A DNA stretch of 7,360 nt from Candidatus Methanomethylophilus sp. UBA78 (GTDB taxonomy: Archaea > Thermoplasmatota > Thermoplasmata > Methanomassiliicoccales > Methanomethylophilaceae): positions 1 through 7,360 of the forward strand of contig DARY01000024.1 of NCBI GenBank assembly GCA_002503545.1. The letters are read 5' to 3'. A program made the translations under genes and the position numbers. The notes under the pieces are model-generated. The model did not search any database. It was not told the origin of the DNA and saw only the letters and a program-made list of their open reading frames with translations. Shown here one piece after another: positions 6,674 to 7,360 of the stretch; positions within the stretch are counted from its first letter, which is position 1, and each line of letters opens with the position of its first letter.

Positions 6674-7159
6674 ATGCAGCGGGAGGCCGCCGTATATGTC
6701 TGTGAGGACAGGCTCACGGTGCATCCCTCGGGTCTTCTTCCGGAGGGGATAACTCTGGAAAACCTCAAGGGATCCCATCCATCGGTCAGATGCAACAGGA
6801 AACTGGCCGAGGCGTTCCATACCATGAAATACATCGAGGGCCGGGGCCAAGGGATCAAGAGGGTCCTGTCCGCATGCAGGGAAAACGGCAACCCAGAGCC
6901 GGAGTTCTCATACATGTCGAACGGACTGCTGGTGACGCTCCGTCCCAAAGCACATCATGATGCCGGCCTCGATAATGTCGAAGTCATTCTCGATCCTGTC
7001 GACCGCATGATAATATCGATTATGGCAGCCAATCCTTCCGTTTCTATTGTGGGAATCTCTTCCGAATCGGGTCTTTCAATCAAATCTGTCAGACATCATA
7101 TCGACAAATTGCGTAAAAACGGTGTAATATCAAGGGAAGGTGGCAAAAAGAGACGGTAA
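6674..7159 (+). pseudogene. C-terminal remnant of a GHKL-ATPase/winged-helix regulator (AlbA_2/RecG-like family)
   Basis: The 161-residue frame matches only the distal part of proteins annotated as ATP-binding or RecG-like transcriptional regulators. Visible are VYVCEDRLTVHPSGLLPEG (about 7-25, the usual IYDDRLEI..PGGLP strand), LAEAFHTMKYIEGRGQGIKRV (44-64, with the GxGQGI nucleotide-lid motif of the HATPase_c_4 domain) and a winged helix at about 108-158 ending in a basic tail. The N-terminal Schlafen/AlbA_2 domain and the first half of the ATPase domain, several hundred residues in intact members, are absent; an in-frame TAA at 6584-6586 and the NAPRT promoter lie where they should be. The reading frame itself is undamaged and has a possible ribosome site, so a short DNA-binding protein may still be made. 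I treat it as a 5'-truncated gene; a functional mini-regulator is the alternative. Confidence 0.7.
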
Positions 7160-7209
7160 ATGTATGGTCAGTATTTGACTGTCAGACGATGATCCGAAGG
7201 GTTTATTTG

Positions 7210-7231
7210 CCTTTTATGCCCCTTTTATGCC
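7210..7231 (+). repeat. 11-bp direct tandem repeat
   Basis: CCTTTTATGCC occurs twice without a gap (7210-7220 and 7221-7231), followed by a partial third unit (CCTATG). The repeat lies eight bases before the TTGCCAA inverted repeat. It could be a regulator binding site or a slippage product. Confidence 0.7.
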
Positions 7232-7238
7232 CCTATGT

Positions 7239-7253
7239 TTGCCAAATTGGCAA
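7239..7253. repeat. 15-bp inverted repeat TTGCCAA-A-TTGGCAA
   Basis: Two perfect 7-bp arms surround a single central A. The loop is too small for a good RNA hairpin, so a protein-binding operator or a recombinase site is more likely than a terminator. It sits about 87 bases from the tRNA 3' end. Confidence 0.6.
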
Positions 7254-7339
7254 TAATGGATTGTGCGAGGAACCGATGGCTGTCCGAAGGTGGACATGAA
7301 TCCGCCCACATTATGGATAATCCAGATTACCAAAAGAGG

Positions 7340-7360
7340 TGGACAGGGCGAGATTCGAAC
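7340..7360 (-). tRNA. 3' end of a tRNA gene (partial, isotype unknown)
   Basis: Read on the minus strand, the last 21 bases give G-TTCGAAT-CTCGC-CCTGTCC-A: the T-loop with its invariant TTCGA core, the 3' half of the T-stem, seven acceptor-stem bases and a discriminator A. The 5' part lies beyond the window and should begin with GGACAGG. CCA is not encoded (the next bases are CCT), as is common in archaea. The anticodon is not visible, so the isotype cannot be given. Confidence 0.8.

Larger units (their letters stand above)
7160..7339. other. Non-coding spacer before the tRNA
   Basis: About 180 bases, more AT-rich than the housekeeping genes, lie between the truncated regulator and the tRNA 3' end. 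No convincing gene is present. The spacer holds a short tandem repeat, a 15-bp inverted repeat, a small hairpin (TGTCC-GAAGGT-GGACA, 7281-7296) and, on the minus strand just past the tRNA, a T4 run (7332-7335) that could end its transcript. Confidence 0.5.

Noticed and set aside
6550..6948. N-terminal extension of the NAPRT frame giving a 611-residue protein
   Set aside because: The extra 133 codons are antisense to the truncated regulator, show no NAPRT similarity and lie upstream of a promoter-like element; the ATG at 6549 gives the normal family length and N-terminus.
7289..7346. GGTGGACA repeated at 7289-7296 and 7339-7346 as an att-site candidate
   Set aside because: Eight bases are too short, and the copy does not extend into the tRNA T-arm.
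7235..7360. Open frame from ATG 7235 to the window end (MFAKLAIMDCARNRW...)
   Set aside because: It has no stop before the edge and a possible leaderless promoter, but it runs antisense into the tRNA and has no recognised similarity; too short to support as a gene.

Overview
The window looks like moderately GC-rich chromosome from a methanogen-like archaeon, with host-associated Methanomassiliicoccales (Thermoplasmatota) as my best guess. The domain call rests on promoter architecture. The fic gene has a TTTATATA box centred about 26 bp before its ATG and no leader, and htpG has a TATA-like element followed by a short leader with a Shine-Dalgarno. The lineage guess is inference; no ribosomal or methanogenesis gene is present to settle it.

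Layout: (1) 34-1563, + strand, a complete PutP-type Na+/proline symporter. (2) 1564-1656, a short convergent spacer with two strong hairpins; one of them followed by T7 on the minus strand is a convincing terminator for htpG. (3) 1657-3561, - strand, a full-length bacterial-type Hsp90 (HtpG), closest in my reading to Firmicutes forms. (4) 3562-3782, a divergent promoter region with four copies of a 10-bp motif against the fic TATA box. (5) 3783-5150, + strand, a Fic-family protein with a built-in inhibitory motif, an altered catalytic loop (Asn where the metal-binding acid belongs) and a C-terminal winged helix. (6) 5113-6549, - strand, nicotinate phosphoribosyltransferase, overlapping the fic 3' end tail-to-tail by 38 bp. 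(7) 6550-6673, divergent spacer with a 12-bp palindrome on the putative NAPRT promoter. (8) 6674-7159, + strand, the C-terminal part of an ATPase/winged-helix regulator whose N-terminal half is missing. (9) 7160-7339, non-coding, with an 11-bp tandem repeat and a 15-bp inverted repeat. (10) 7340-7360, - strand, the 3' end of a tRNA cut by the window edge.

The genes do not form one operon: neighbouring orientations alternate (+,-,+,-,+,-) and each gene has its own apparent control region. PutP (solute uptake), HtpG (protein quality control) and NAPRT (NAD salvage) look like housekeeping or stress functions. fic and the truncated regulator, both visibly more AT-rich than their neighbours, look like accessory DNA lying on the 3' side of a tRNA gene. 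The most unusual part is the fic locus: a probably autoregulated, self-inhibited Fic enzyme with a non-canonical metal-site residue and a repeat operator in register with the DNA helix.
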